This document shows positions 34,614 through 41,959 of a stretch of 46,135 nt of DNA, piece after piece; position 1 is the stretch's first letter; the number at the start of each line of letters is the position of its first letter. The translations under genes were made by a program, and so were the position numbers. Under the pieces are notes generated by a model that had not been told where the DNA came from, did no database searches, and saw nothing but the letters and a program-made list of their open reading frames with translations. The stretch spans positions 1-46,135 of the forward strand of contig JADMKA010000060.1 of the NCBI GenBank assembly GCA_018780145.1. Reading direction: 5' to 3'. Source of the DNA: Vitreoscilla sp. (GTDB lineage: Bacteria > Pseudomonadota > Gammaproteobacteria > Burkholderiales > Burkholderiaceae_C).

Positions 34614-34910
34614 ATGGCCACCTCCTCCAAAGCCAAGAAGCGCACAGTGCGCCTGGCCTCGGGCCGCAAGCGCGCCCGCCAAGACGTCAAGCTGAACGCC
34701 GCCAATTCGTCGCTGCGTTCCAAGTTCCGCACCTCGATCAAGGGCGTCCTGAAGGCTGTTGCCTCCGGCGACAAGTCCAAGGCGACCGAGCTGTTCAAGT
34801 CTGCCCAGAGCGTGATCGACTCCATCGCCGACAAGGGCCTGTTCCACAAGAACAAGGCCGCCCGCCACAAGAGCCGCCTGTCGGCCAAGTTGAAGGCGCT
34901 CGCCGCCTGA
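34614..34910 (+). CDS. rpsT: 30S ribosomal protein S20
   Basis: A 98-residue helical small-subunit protein binding 16S r[36 protein letters not shown] and the C-terminal [17 protein letters not shown] are typical. The ATG at 34614 lacks a strong Shine-Dalgarno, in line with the translational autoregulation known for S20 in E. coli. It has its own promoter upstream and a strong terminator 23 bases after the stop. Confidence 0.97.
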   Translation: MATSSKAKKRTVRLASGRKRARQDVKLNAANSSLRSKFRTSIKGVLKAVASGDKSKATELFKSAQSVIDSIADKGLFHKNKAARHKSRLSAKLKALAA

Positions 34911-34932
34911 TCCCCTCTCCAGGTGGAACGAC

Positions 34933-34957
34933 AAAAGGGCCCGCGAGGGCCCTTTTT
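34933..34957. terminator. Bidirectional intrinsic terminator between rpsT and DUF3579 gene
   Basis: AAAAGGGCCC-GCGA-GGGCCCTTTTT forms a 10-bp perfect stem with A-run on one side and T-run on the other. It can therefore end transcription from both convergent genes. Confidence 0.92.
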
Positions 34958-34973
34958 CATGGGTTGGCGATGC

Positions 34974-35300
34974 TCAGCCCTTGGTCGGCGGATCGGGAAG
35001 CAGGCAAGCCTCGGCCACCTGCAGCTCGTTGTCGCGGGCAAAGCTCATCACGAAATCCCAGGCCATGGGCTCCAGTTCGCGCAGCGCTTCGTTGACGATC
35101 ACGCACTTGACGCCGTTGATGACCCGCGGAACGCAGTACGGCGAGTAGCCGATGTAGGCGCCGATGCCACCCTGACCGCCGCCCGGGCGGAAGCACGACA
35201 TCGCACCGGCCAGTCGCTCGGCCCAGTCGCTGGGACGGAAGGTCCGGCCTTGCTTGGTGAGGCCCTGGATGAAGACTTCGCGGGGTTTGGATACAGGCAT
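34974..35300 (-). CDS. DUF3579 family protein
   Basis: A 108-residue soluble protein. The segment REVFIQGLTKQGRTFRPSDW, then AERLAGAMSCFRPGG, YSPYCVPRVINGVKCVIVNE and EPMAWDFVMSFARDNELQV match the compact betaproteobacterial DUF3579 family, of unknown function. Start 35300 (MPVSKPRE) gives the usual family length. The frame stays open to an ATG at 35462 with further ATGs at 35432 and 35399, and none has a clear ribosome-binding site, so the N-terminus is uncertain. It is divergent from argD. The 271-base spacer to argD (from 35300) shows no convincing promoter pair. Confidence 0.8.
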   Translation of the reverse strand: MPVSKPREVFIQGLTKQGRTFRPSDWAERLAGAMSCFRPGGGQGGIGAYIGYSPYCVPRVINGVKCVIVNEALRELEPMAWDFVMSFARDNELQVAEACLLPDPPTKG

Positions 35301-35571
35301 CGTGGGCAGCGCGCGGGACAGCCTGCGTTGTACCGGCTGTAGCTGGCGGGGCTCTGACACCACCCGGTGGGTTACGGCAGGCAGCGTCGAAACCGACATT
35401 GTGCCCTGGAGTTGTTGCGCCGCAGCAATCATGGGTGGGTCCGGTGGAGGTGCAAACCGCATTCATCGGCGCCGCAGGGCCGCGCTTTAGAATTCACCGA
35501 GGCTGGCGCGTGATTGAGCTGACGCGACCGGCCCTTTTCTTTGGCCCGTCCTTTTCCACCGGAGTTGCGCG

Positions 35572-36765
35572 ATGACCGCCTCGATGCCCCATGTGATGAA
35601 CACCTATGGCCGCCTGCCGATTGCGCTGTCGCACGGCCAGGGCTGCCGCGTGTGGGACACCGAAGGCCGACGCTACCTGGACGCGCTGGGTGGCATTGCC
35701 GTCAACACGCTCGGCCACGCCCACCCCAAGCTGGTGCCCGCCCTGCAGGAACAGATCGGCAAGCTGATCCACTGCTCGAACTACTACGAGAACCCGCTGC
35801 AGGAGCGCCTGGCCGCCAAGCTGTGCGAGCTCTCGGGCCTGACGGCGGCATTCTTCTGCTCGACCGGCCTGGAGGCCAACGAGGGCGCGCTGAAGATCGC
35901 CCGCAAGTTCGGGCACGACAAGGGCATCGCGCGCCCCGAGATCATCGTCTTCGAGAAGGCCTTCCACGGCCGCTCCATCGCCACGCTCTCGGCCACCGGC
36001 AATGTGAAGGTGCAGCAGGGATTCGAGCCGCTGGTCGAGGGCTTCGTCCGGGTGCCGTTGAACGACATCGCTGCGATACGCTCCATCGCGGCGTCGAACC
36101 CGAACGTCTCGGCCGTGTTCCTGGAGACGATCCAGGGCGAAGGCGGCATCAACCCCACGCGTTGGGACTACCTGCGCGAGCTGCGCCAGCTCTGCGACGA
36201 GCAGGGCTGGCTGCTGATGCTGGACGAGGTGCAGTGCGGCATCGGCCGCACCGGCAAGTGGTTCGCCCACCAGTGGGCCGGCATCGTGCCGGACGTGATG
36301 CCGCTGGCCAAGGGCCTGGGCTCGGGCGTGCCGGTGGGCGCCATCGTCGTCGGGCCCAAGGCCCAGAACGTGCTGGGCCCGGGCAACCACGGCACCACCT
36401 TCGGCGGCAACCCGCTGGCCATGCGCGCCGGCATCGAGACGTTGGACATCATGATCGCCGACGGCCTGATGGACAACGCCGCCCGTGTCGGCGCCCACCT
36501 GAAGGAATCGCTGCAACGCGATCTCGCCGGGCTGCCCGGCTTCAAGGAGATCCGCGGCCAGGGCCTGATGCTGGGCATCGAGCTCGACCGCCCTTGCGGC
36601 GTGATCCTCGCGCGGGCCATGGAGGCCGGGCTGCTGCTCAGCGTCACCGCCGACAGCGTGATCCGCCTGGTGCCGCCGCTGATCCTCAGCGTGGCCGAAG
36701 CCGACGAGATCGTGGCCCTGCTGGTGCCGCTGATCAAGACTTTTCTTTCAGAAGCCGCGGCATGA
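35572..36765 (+). CDS. argD: Acetylornithine aminotransferase
   Basis: A 397-residue class III PLP aminotransferase that makes N-acetylornithine from the semialdehyde in arginine synthesis; homologues also act on succinyl-diaminopimelate precursors. Visible motifs are GGIAVNTLGHAHP, FFCSTGLEANEGALKIARK, AFHGRSIATLSATGN, the LLMLDEVQCGIGRTGKWFAH region, and the PLP lysine in MPLAKGLGSGVPVGA. CCGGAG precedes the ATG. The stop overlaps argF (ATGA). Confidence 0.96.
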   Translation: MTASMPHVMNTYGRLPIALSHGQGCRVWDTEGRRYLDALGGIAVNTLGHAHPKLVPALQEQIGKLIHCSNYYENPLQERLAAKLCELSGLTAAFFCSTGLEANEGALKIARKFGHDKGIARPEIIVFEKAFHGRSIATLSATGNVKVQQGFEPLVEGFVRVPLNDIAAIRSIAASNPNVSAVFLETIQGEGGINPTRWDYLRELRQLCDEQGWLLMLDEVQCGIGRTGKWFAHQWAGIVPDVMPLAKGLGSGVPVGAIVVGPKAQNVLGPGNHGTTFGGNPLAMRAGIETLDIMIADGLMDNAARVGAHLKESLQRDLAGLPGFKEIRGQGLMLGIELDRPCGVILARAMEAGLLLSVTADSVIRLVPPLILSVAEADEIVALLVPLIKTFLSEAAA

Positions 36766-37724
36766 AGCCCGGCTACAGCCTCATGAAGCACTACCTGCAG
36801 TTCAAGGACTTCCGGGCCGAGGAGTACGCCTACGTCTTCGAGCGCGCGCGCGTCATCAAGCAGCGCTTCAAGAACTACGAGAAGTACCAGCCGCTGGTCG
36901 ACAGGACGCTGGCGATGATCTTCGAGAAGGCCAGCACCCGCACGCGCGTCAGCTTCGAGGCTGGCATGTACCAGATGGGCGGCTCGGTGGTGCACCTGAC
37001 CACCGGCGACAGCCAGCTGGGCCGCGCCGAGCCGATCGAGGACTCGGCCCGCGTCATCAGCCGCATGGTCGACATCGTGATGATCCGCACCTTCGAGCAG
37101 ACCAAGATCGAGTGTTTCGCCGCGCACTCGCGGGTGCCGGTGATCAACGGCCTGACCAACGAGTTCCACCCGTGCCAGATCCTGGCCGACCTGTTCACCT
37201 ACCTGGAGCATCGCGCGCCGGTCAACGCCCGCGGCTTCGAGATGGACAGTCTGAAGGGCAAGGTCGTCGCCTGGGTCGGTGACGGCAACAACATGGCCAA
37301 CACCTGGCTGCAGGCGGCCGAGATCCTGGGCTTCACGGTGCATGTCAGCACGCCCGGCGGCTATGAGGTCGACCCGGCCGTCGCCGGCATCCGCGACACC
37401 GGCTGCTACAAGGTCTTCGCCGACCCGCGCGAGGCCTGCCGCGGCGCCCACCTGGTGACCACCGACGTCTGGACCAGCATGGGCTACGAGGCCGAGAACG
37501 AGGCCCGCCTGAAGGCCTTTGCGGACTGGTGCGTGGACGCCGACATGATGGCCCTGGCCCAGCCGGATGCGCTGTTCATGCACTGCCTGCCCGCGCACCG
37601 CGGCGAGGAAGTCGCGGCGGAGGTCATCGACGGCCCGCAGTCGGTGGTCTGGGACGAGGCTGAAAACAGGATGCACGTGCAAAAGGCGTTGATGGAGTAC
37701 CTTCTGCTCGGCCGTATTGGCTGA
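36762..37724 (+). CDS. argF: Ornithine carbamoyltransferase
   Basis: A 320-residue transcarbamylase forming citrulline from ornithine and carbamoyl phosphate. Carbamoyl-phosphate motif STRTRVSFEAG (about 59-69), LTNEFHPCQILADL, ornithine-site DVWTSMGYE and HCLPAHRGEEV are all present. The ATG at 36762 overlaps the argD stop; a second ATG at 36783 (MKHYLQF) is closer to the usual family start. Catalytic rather than regulatory by full motif content. The end carries the first of three complementary segments described at 37720-37770. Confidence 0.96.
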   Translation: MKPGYSLMKHYLQFKDFRAEEYAYVFERARVIKQRFKNYEKYQPLVDRTLAMIFEKASTRTRVSFEAGMYQMGGSVVHLTTGDSQLGRAEPIEDSARVISRMVDIVMIRTFEQTKIECFAAHSRVPVINGLTNEFHPCQILADLFTYLEHRAPVNARGFEMDSLKGKVVAWVGDGNNMANTWLQAAEILGFTVHVSTPGGYEVDPAVAGIRDTGCYKVFADPREACRGAHLVTTDVWTSMGYEAENEARLKAFADWCVDADMMALAQPDALFMHCLPAHRGEEVAAEVIDGPQSVVWDEAENRMHVQKALMEYLLLGRIG

Positions 37725-37770
37725 CGGGGGGCATCAGCGCGCCGTCAGCCCGCGGGCGCATGCTGACGGC
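37720..37770 (+). promoter_or_regulatory. Competing hairpins before the phosphoesterase-kinase cassette
   Basis: GCTGACGG (37720-37727, overlapping the argF stop) and GCTGACGGC (37762-37770) both complement GCCGTCAGC (37741-37749). The second stem is a 9-bp perfect inverted repeat with a 12-nt loop and ends directly against the AGGAG ribosome-binding site (37771). Only one pairing can form at a time, which is the layout of a conformational switch or of a dyad operator. Confidence 0.5.
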
Positions 37771-37788
37771 AGGAGACAAGACAACACC

Positions 37789-38532
37789 ATGAAACTCGCG
37801 CTGATCACCGATCTGCACGCCAACCGCGAGGCCGTGCAGGCGGTGCTGGACCATGCCCGCGCCCAGGGCGCCAGCCGCTACGCCTTCCTGGGCGACTACG
37901 TGGGCTACGGGGCAGACCCGGGCTGGGTCGTCGACACCGTGATGGGCTACATCGAGCAAGGTGCCATCGCCGTGGGCGGCAACCACGACGCCGGCGTGGC
38001 GCAGGGCGGCTCGCCCACCATGCGCCCGGACGCCCGCCGCGTCATCGAGTGGACACGCGCCCAGCTTGACGAAAGACAACTCGCCTTCCTGACCGGGTTG
38101 CCGCTGTCGCGCACCGAAGGCAACATGCTGTTCGTGCATGCCAATGCCTTCGCGCCGGCCGAGTGGGAGTACATCCAGGGCCGCATCGAGGCGGTGCGCA
38201 GCCTGCACGCCACGACCTGCCACTACACCTTCTGCGGCCACATGCACGAGCCCAAGCTGTTTCACCTCTCCGGCACCGGCAAGGCGGGCGATTTCGTGCC
38301 CACGCCGGGCGTGGCGATCCCCGTGCCACCGCACCGCCAGTGGCTGGTGGTGCCTGGCTCGGCGGGTCAGCCGCGCGACGGCAACCCGGCCGCCTGCTAC
38401 GCCATGTTCGACATGGCCGAGCAGATGCTCACCTTCCACCGCGTGCCCTACGACCACGAGACGGCCGCCGACAAGATCCGCCATGCCGGCTTGCCGGAAG
38501 CCTTGGCCAACCGGCTCGCGCATGGAGACTAA
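37789..38532 (+). CDS. Calcineurin-like metallophosphoesterase
   Basis: A 247-residue phosphoesterase of the YfcE/Metallophos_2 type. Metal-ligand motifs in order are TDLHAN (D8, H10), GDYVGYG (D36), GNHD (64-67), FVHAN near residue 117 and CGHMHEP near residue 150. The length and GDxVxYG sequence resemble diadenosine-polyphosphatase or protein-phosphatase-like enzymes, but the substrate is unknown. AGGAG lies upstream of ATG 37789. Its 3' end overlaps the kinase gene by 11 bases, so enzyme and kinase are made together; an opposing phosphatase role is inference. Confidence 0.88.
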   Translation: MKLALITDLHANREAVQAVLDHARAQGASRYAFLGDYVGYGADPGWVVDTVMGYIEQGAIAVGGNHDAGVAQGGSPTMRPDARRVIEWTRAQLDERQLAFLTGLPLSRTEGNMLFVHANAFAPAEWEYIQGRIEAVRSLHATTCHYTFCGHMHEPKLFHLSGTGKAGDFVPTPGVAIPVPPHRQWLVVPGSAGQPRDGNPAACYAMFDMAEQMLTFHRVPYDHETAADKIRHAGLPEALANRLAHGD

Positions 38533-40018
38533 TTCGCACTTCGGCGCCGACGCCGCCGCGCCGCAGCGCGTGCTGGCACCCGGCCAGCAGGTCGACCAGT
38601 TCCGCCTCGAGGAGGCCCTGCACCAGGGTGGCATGGCCACGCTGTGGAAGGTGATTCGCGTGCACGCGGACGGAGTTCCTGCGCCCACTGACATGCCCTT
38701 GATCATGAAGGTGCCGCGCATCAAGGGCGGCGAGGACCCGGCCACCATCGTCGGCTTCGAGGTCGAGCGCATGATCATGCCGATGCTCTCCGGCCCGCAT
38801 GTGCCGAAGTACATCGCCAAGGGCGACTTCACCCGCCAGCCCTACATCGTGATGGAGCACATCCCCGGCCACTCGCTGCGGCCGCGGCTGGACGACGCCC
38901 CACTGGCGCTGGACGAGGTGGTCGAGATCGGCTCACGCGTGGCCACCGCGCTGCACGACCTGCACCGCCAGCATGTGGTTCACCTGGACATCAAGCCCAG
39001 CAACATCCTGTTCCGCGCCGACGGCACCGCCGTGCTGATCGACTTCGGCCTGTCGCGCCACGACCATCTGCCCGACCTGCTGGACGAAGAATTTACCCTG
39101 CCGATGGGCACCGGGCCGTACATGTCGCCCGAGCAGGTGCAGTTCGTGCGCAACGACCCGCGCAGCGACCTCTTCGCGCTGGGGGTGATGCTCTACCACC
39201 TGACAACCGGCGAGCGCCCGTTCGGCGCTCCGAACTCGGTGCACGGCCTGCGCAAGCGCCTGTATGTCGATCCCGTCCCGCCCCGCGCGCTGCGCAAGGA
39301 CTGCCCGCCCTGGCTGCAGGAGGTGATCCTGAAGTGCCTGGAGGTCAAGCCCGAGAACCGCTTCCAGAGTGCCGCGCAGATCTCGCTGGCCCTGCAGAAC
39401 CCGGCCCAGATCCCCTTGACCCGGCGGGCCGAGAAGCTGCAGCAAAGCGGGTTGTTCAAGCGCGCGAAGCGCTGGTTCTTCGCCATGGGCTCGGAGCCCG
39501 AGGCGCGGCCGGTCAGTGCCGGCGAGCTGGTCCACAAGAGCCCCATCATCCTGGCCGCGGTGGACGTGGACAACGCCAGCTCCAAGCTGCTGGAGCAGTT
39601 GCGCGAAACGGTACGCCGCATCGTGCTCACCGAGCCTGGCGCGCGGCTGGCCTGTGTCAGCGTGATGCGCACCGCCCGCATCGGCATGGACGAGCTCACC
39701 GACGCCGCCGGCCAGAGCCTGCACGTCAAGCAACTGGTCAGCCTGAAGCACTGGGCGCGGCCGATCAGCAAGGGGTTGAACCTGGACGAAGGCCGGCTGA
39801 CCTTCCACGTGCTGGAGGCGCCGGATCCGGCGACGGCCCTCGTCGAGTTCTCCCGCCGCAACCAGATCGACCACATCGTGATGGGCGCGCGCGGCAACTC
39901 GGCGTTGCGCCGCTACCTGGGCAGCGTGTCGTCCCAGGTGGTGGCCGAGTCCGACTGCACGGTCACCGTGGTGCGCGTGCTCAGCGAGGGCGAGGCTGCG
40001 GCAGGCGCCGGTGGCTGA
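38522..40018 (+). CDS. Ser/Thr protein kinase fused to UspA domain
   Basis: A 498-residue cytoplasmic fusion. The kinase domain (about 27-300) has a Gly loop (LHQGGMATLWKV, 33-44), the ATP lysine K63 (LIMKVPR), catalytic HLDIKPSN with D156, K158 and N161, DFG at 174-176, and SPE at 202-204. HLD in place of HRD makes it a non-RD kinase. After a basic linker (about 300-325) a universal-stress domain (about 340-487) begins PIILAAVDVD and ends with the nucleotide-binding-like GARGNSALRRYLGS (455-468), one residue shorter between glycines than usual. No membrane helix or PASTA repeat is seen. It overlaps the phosphoesterase gene (11 bases) and the YkgJ gene (8 bases). Confidence 0.92.
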   Translation: METNSHFGADAAAPQRVLAPGQQVDQFRLEEALHQGGMATLWKVIRVHADGVPAPTDMPLIMKVPRIKGGEDPATIVGFEVERMIMPMLSGPHVPKYIAKGDFTRQPYIVMEHIPGHSLRPRLDDAPLALDEVVEIGSRVATALHDLHRQHVVHLDIKPSNILFRADGTAVLIDFGLSRHDHLPDLLDEEFTLPMGTGPYMSPEQVQFVRNDPRSDLFALGVMLYHLTTGERPFGAPNSVHGLRKRLYVDPVPPRALRKDCPPWLQEVILKCLEVKPENRFQSAAQISLALQNPAQIPLTRRAEKLQQSGLFKRAKRWFFAMGSEPEARPVSAGELVHKSPIILAAVDVDNASSKLLEQLRETVRRIVLTEPGARLACVSVMRTARIGMDELTDAAGQSLHVKQLVSLKHWARPISKGLNLDEGRLTFHVLEAPDPATALVEFSRRNQIDHIVMGARGNSALRRYLGSVSSQVVAESDCTVTVVRVLSEGEAAAGAGG

Positions 40019-40343
40019 GAACCCCTGCACGCGCTGCGGCGCCTGCTGCGCCAGCTTCCGCGTCGATTTCGCACGCGAGGAGCTGGCCAGCGAGGGCGGC
40101 CCGGTGCCCGACGGCCTGGCCGTCGAGGTGACGTCACACACCTGCCGGATGCGTGGCACCGACCACGCCACGCCCCGCTGCGCGGCCCTCAGCGGCACGG
40201 TGGGCGTCGATGCGCGCTGCGCGGTCTACGAATGGCGGCCGGCGCCCTGCCGCGAGTTCGGCATGCTGGCACCGCTGGGGCGGGGCGACGCGGCCTGCGC
40301 ACGGGCTCGCGCACGGCACGGATTGATGCCACTGCCGGCGTGA
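40011..40343 (+). CDS. YkgJ-family cysteine-cluster protein
   Basis: A 110-residue protein with the CxxCGxCC motif (C6, C9, C12, C13 in NPCTRCGACC). Downstream cysteines are in TCRMRG, RCAAL, RCAVYEWRPAPCREF and AACARA, spaced like the zinc- or iron-sulfur-binding YkgJ (UPF0153) family. The reaction or role is unknown. The start is a GTG at 40011 overlapping the kinase stop by 8 bases, so it is the third coupled gene of the phosphoesterase-kinase cassette. Confidence 0.85.
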   Translation: MAENPCTRCGACCASFRVDFAREELASEGGPVPDGLAVEVTSHTCRMRGTDHATPRCAALSGTVGVDARCAVYEWRPAPCREFGMLAPLGRGDAACARARARHGLMPLPA

Positions 40344-40476
40344 GCGCCGCGGCCCGGTGAGGATTGGCGCGCCAGGGCCCCGGCGTTGCGAGAGCTACTC
40401 ATTGGCGGAAGACCTTGTCCGAAGGCTTCTCGCGGCCACAAGCGGTCCCTGGCTCAAACACTCCTGAACCGGCCGC

Positions 40477-41475
40477 TCATGCCCGGGTCTTCGAGGCGCG
40501 CCCTGGCCGACTTGCATACCAGCGCGGCCGAACGGCAGAGGGTCGTGCTCCGAATGCTTCACTGCACTGCGATTCCACAGGGCGCAACAGCTCCGACAAG
40601 AATCCAACGAAGTCCTGAACGACGACGTCGCGCTTCGACTCGGGTCGGATCAACGCGCTGAACGGCGGCGAGTCGCTGCTTTCCCAATCCAGCAGCGCAG
40701 GCTGCAGCAGGCCATCGCGAACGAGCGGCCAGATGGACAGGTCAGCGAAGCGTCCCACGCCCTGGCCCAGCAGTACCGCCTGCAGCACGTCGTCGCGGCT
40801 GGTGCAGGTCAGCCACCCGCTGACCACCACCTCCTGGACGACGCCCTCGCGCGTGTGCCGCCACAGATCGAGCACCGTGCCTTCCGGGCTGCGGACCAGC
40901 GGGCATGCGTGGTTCGCCAGATCTAAGGGCTGCGTTGGAACGTCGTGCCGTCGCCAGTAGGCGGGGCTGGCACAGACGACCAGCCGACTTTGCGCCAGCG
41001 GCCGCTGCACGAGGTCCACGCTGCCCGGCCAGCCCAGGGCCACGAGCACATCGACGCCACGCGTGGCTGCGTCCTTGACGGTCAGGAAGTCCAGCGTTCG
41101 CAGGTCGATGTGCACGTGAGGGTGCCGTTCGTGCCAGTCGGCCAAGGCGGGCACCAGCAACGCGCGCGACAGCAAGGGCGGCGCGCCGACGACCAAGGTG
41201 CGGGCACGTCGGACCCCGGTGGACGCAATCGCGCGATCCGCGTCCGCCAACTGCGCCAGCAGCGGCGTGCAGTGCTCTAGGTACTGCACGCCCCGTGCTG
41301 TCAGTGTCAGGCCCTGCGTGCTGCGGTCGAGCAGCTTCACGCCCAATTCGCGCTCCAGCGCGGAGACCAGTTTCGTTACGGCCGGTACGCTGACGTCAAA
41401 GCGGCGGGCAGCCGCGGAGAGGCTGCCCTCCTCGGCGGCGGCGACGAAGTAGTGCAGTGCGCGAAGCTTGTCCAT
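40477..41475 (-). CDS. LysR-family transcriptional regulator
   Basis: A 332-residue LysR regulator with an N-terminal winged HTH (MDKLRALHYFVAAAEEGSLS, RRFDVSVPAVTKLVSALERE, LLDRSTQGLTLTARG) and a substrate-binding-like effector domain (about 90-295). The last 30 residues (after ELLRPVE) form a basic tail beyond the usual LysR end. It is divergent from a three-gene set (membrane protein, Bug receptor, glycosyltransferase), which it probably controls. The 117-base spacer has an AT-rich imperfect dyad (TTAAC-N5-GTTCAA at 41497-41512). It is convergent with the YkgJ gene across 133 bases with no clear terminator. Confidence 0.93.
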   Translation of the reverse strand: MDKLRALHYFVAAAEEGSLSAAARRFDVSVPAVTKLVSALERELGVKLLDRSTQGLTLTARGVQYLEHCTPLLAQLADADRAIASTGVRRARTLVVGAPPLLSRALLVPALADWHERHPHVHIDLRTLDFLTVKDAATRGVDVLVALGWPGSVDLVQRPLAQSRLVVCASPAYWRRHDVPTQPLDLANHACPLVRSPEGTVLDLWRHTREGVVQEVVVSGWLTCTSRDDVLQAVLLGQGVGRFADLSIWPLVRDGLLQPALLDWESSDSPPFSALIRPESKRDVVVQDFVGFLSELLRPVESQCSEAFGARPSAVRPRWYASRPGRASKTRA

Positions 41476-41496
41476 GAGGTCCCGGCGGTCGGGGTC

Positions 41497-41512
41497 TTAA
41501 CTTTTGGTTCAA
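41497..41512. promoter_or_regulatory. Possible LysR operator in divergent spacer
   Basis: An imperfect dyad TTAAC-TTTTG-GTTCAA lies 22 bases upstream of the LysR start in the only AT-rich stretch of this spacer. It does not fit the T-N11-A rule exactly. Confidence 0.3.
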
Positions 41513-41592
41513 ACGTATTGTGCCCGTGGCGTGCTTTCTAGTCAGGGGGCCGGCTCCTACAGTGCACCCCATCGACAGACCGGAGCACGCAC

Positions 41593-41943
41593 ATGAACGC
41601 CGACACGCTGATCACCGACCACGCCGCACCCCGCCGGCGCAGCCTGTACCTGCTGTCCGGCTCGTTCGCGCTCTTCAACAGCCTGCGCATCGTCGCCTAC
41701 CTGCCCACCCTGGTCGCCATCCAGTCCAGCGGCCATGCCGACCAACACTCGCTGTTCACCTGGCTGACCTTCCTGGGTGCCAACCTGACGATGGCGCTGT
41801 GGTTGCACGAACAGAACGGCGGGCGCATAAACCGCGCCGTGGCCGTCAATGCGTTCAACGCTCTGATGTGCGGGGCGATCGCGGCATCGATTGCCTGGCT
41901 GCGTTGGATGCAACCGAACTCGACCCTCCCGACATTCTTCTGA
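41593..41943 (+). CDS. Small 3-TM membrane protein
   Basis: A 116-residue predicted membrane protein with three hydrophobic helices (about 18-42, 53-73 and 83-103). The first ends NSLRIVAYLPTLVAIQ and the second has WLTFLGANLTMALWL. The size, three-helix layout and proline after the first helix recall half-transporter (SemiSWEET/PQ-loop) proteins, but the PQ pair is absent and the relation is unproven. It is the first gene downstream of the divergent LysR regulator and lies 16 bases before the Bug receptor gene. Function unknown. Confidence 0.7.
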   Translation: MNADTLITDHAAPRRRSLYLLSGSFALFNSLRIVAYLPTLVAIQSSGHADQHSLFTWLTFLGANLTMALWLHEQNGGRINRAVAVNAFNALMCGAIAASIAWLRWMQPNSTLPTFF

Positions 41944-41959
41944 CCGGCTGGAGATTCAA

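Noticed and set aside
40364-40661. Short plus-strand frames between the YkgJ gene and LysR gene
   Set aside because: They run antisense into the LysR 3' end, lack ribosome-binding sites and have no recognisable fold.
41497-41512. Canonical T-N11-A LysR box
   Set aside because: The dyad is imperfect and the T-to-A spacing is not 11; kept only as a low-confidence operator candidate.
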